Part shown: positions 63,980 to 64,000 of the stretch, piece after piece | Layout: each line of letters opens with the position of its first letter | How positions within the stretch are numbered: the first letter of the stretch is position 1 | Origin: G965205725 sp965205725 | GTDB taxonomy: Bacteria > Pseudomonadota > Gammaproteobacteria > Pseudomonadales > Halieaceae | Assembly: GCA_965205725.1 (NCBI GenBank) | Contig: OZ242189.1 | Coordinates: 2,418,001 to 2,482,000 of the forward strand | Direction: 5' to 3' | DNA: 64,000 bases | Notes under the pieces: model-generated | Databases searched by the model: none | The model's input: only the letters and a program-made list of their open reading frames with translations | Told to the model about the DNA's origin: nothing | Position numbers and translations under genes: made by a program

Positions 63980-64000
63980 ATGGGTCAACTTTACAACCGC
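63980..64000 (+). CDS. First codons of a probable coaBC
   Basis: ATG 63980 begins MGQLYNR up to the window edge. In gammaproteobacteria radC is commonly divergent from coaBC (phosphopantothenoylcysteine synthetase/decarboxylase), which often starts with a few residues before a Leu-Tyr-Asn-Lys/Arg. Too little is visible to be sure. Confidence 0.4.

Noticed and set aside
1..64000. CRISPR arrays, tRNA or rRNA genes
   Set aside because: No regularly spaced direct repeats, tRNA cloverleaf patterns other than the tmRNA, or rRNA segments were noticed.

Overview
The window reads as the chromosome of a gammaproteobacterium, probably a marine, Cellvibrionales-like (Halieaceae, Porticoccaceae or Spongiibacteraceae) heterotroph. 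The support is gene order: smpB-ssrA; der-bamB-yfgM-hisS-ispG-rodZ-pilF-rlmN-ndk; iscX-fdx-hscA-hscB-iscA-iscU-iscS-iscR-trmJ; suhB-secF-secD; and purL divergent from mltF. The exact genus is inference.

Layout. (1) 1-3.4 kb: 3' part of smpB, a TauE/SafE permease coupled to an amidohydrolase, and tmRNA. (2) 3.4-9.7 kb: an accessory catabolic patch with a decayed PQQ dehydrogenase, three SnoaL/NTF2-like proteins, an SDR and a TonB-dependent receptor, then an IS remnant and a small coiled-coil membrane protein. (3) 9.9-19 kb: a TPR-sulfotransferase, MsrA, a two-gene polysaccharide ABC exporter, a short KDPG aldolase, a Rieske oxygenase and a patatin behind two tiny coupled genes. (4) 19-28.3 kb: a HAD phosphatase, haloalkane dehalogenase, GST-like protein, MFS-like carrier, nitroreductase and a thiolase/thiolase/OB-fold acyl-CoA operon whose downstream part has collapsed into a chimeric remnant. 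(5) 28.3-44.6 kb: group 3 truncated haemoglobin and the der-to-ndk and isc blocks, almost all on the minus strand with short gaps or overlaps. (6) 44.7-53.6 kb: an AT-richer island between trmJ and suhB, holding a three-gene DNA methyltransferase-HerA-NurA operon bracketed by IS630-type elements and a nest of four IS types. (7) 53.7-64 kb: suhB, secF-secD, purL, mltF, radC and the first codons of a probable coaBC.

Two things stand out. First, a 139-bp miniature inverted-repeat element (ends GAGACCTTTGCACG) is present in four copies, each flanked by a 5-bp target duplication. One copy sits inside the start of pilF. Element plus duplication is 144 bp, exactly 48 codons, and the element has no stop in that orientation, so pilF stays open and its pre-protein gains 48 residues just before the lipoprotein signal. 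Another copy plus a lone end lies directly upstream of secD, where tgt-yajC would be expected. Second, the methyltransferase-HerA-NurA operon is a good candidate for a methylation-linked anti-phage system.

Gene decay is visible in several places: PQQ dehydrogenase beside tmRNA, an enoyl-CoA hydratase 3' end, an acyl-CoA ligase/CoA-transferase chimera, a sulfotransferase 3' end, and IS256, IS481-like and IS630 remnants. All family names come from reading motifs by eye; no database search was run.
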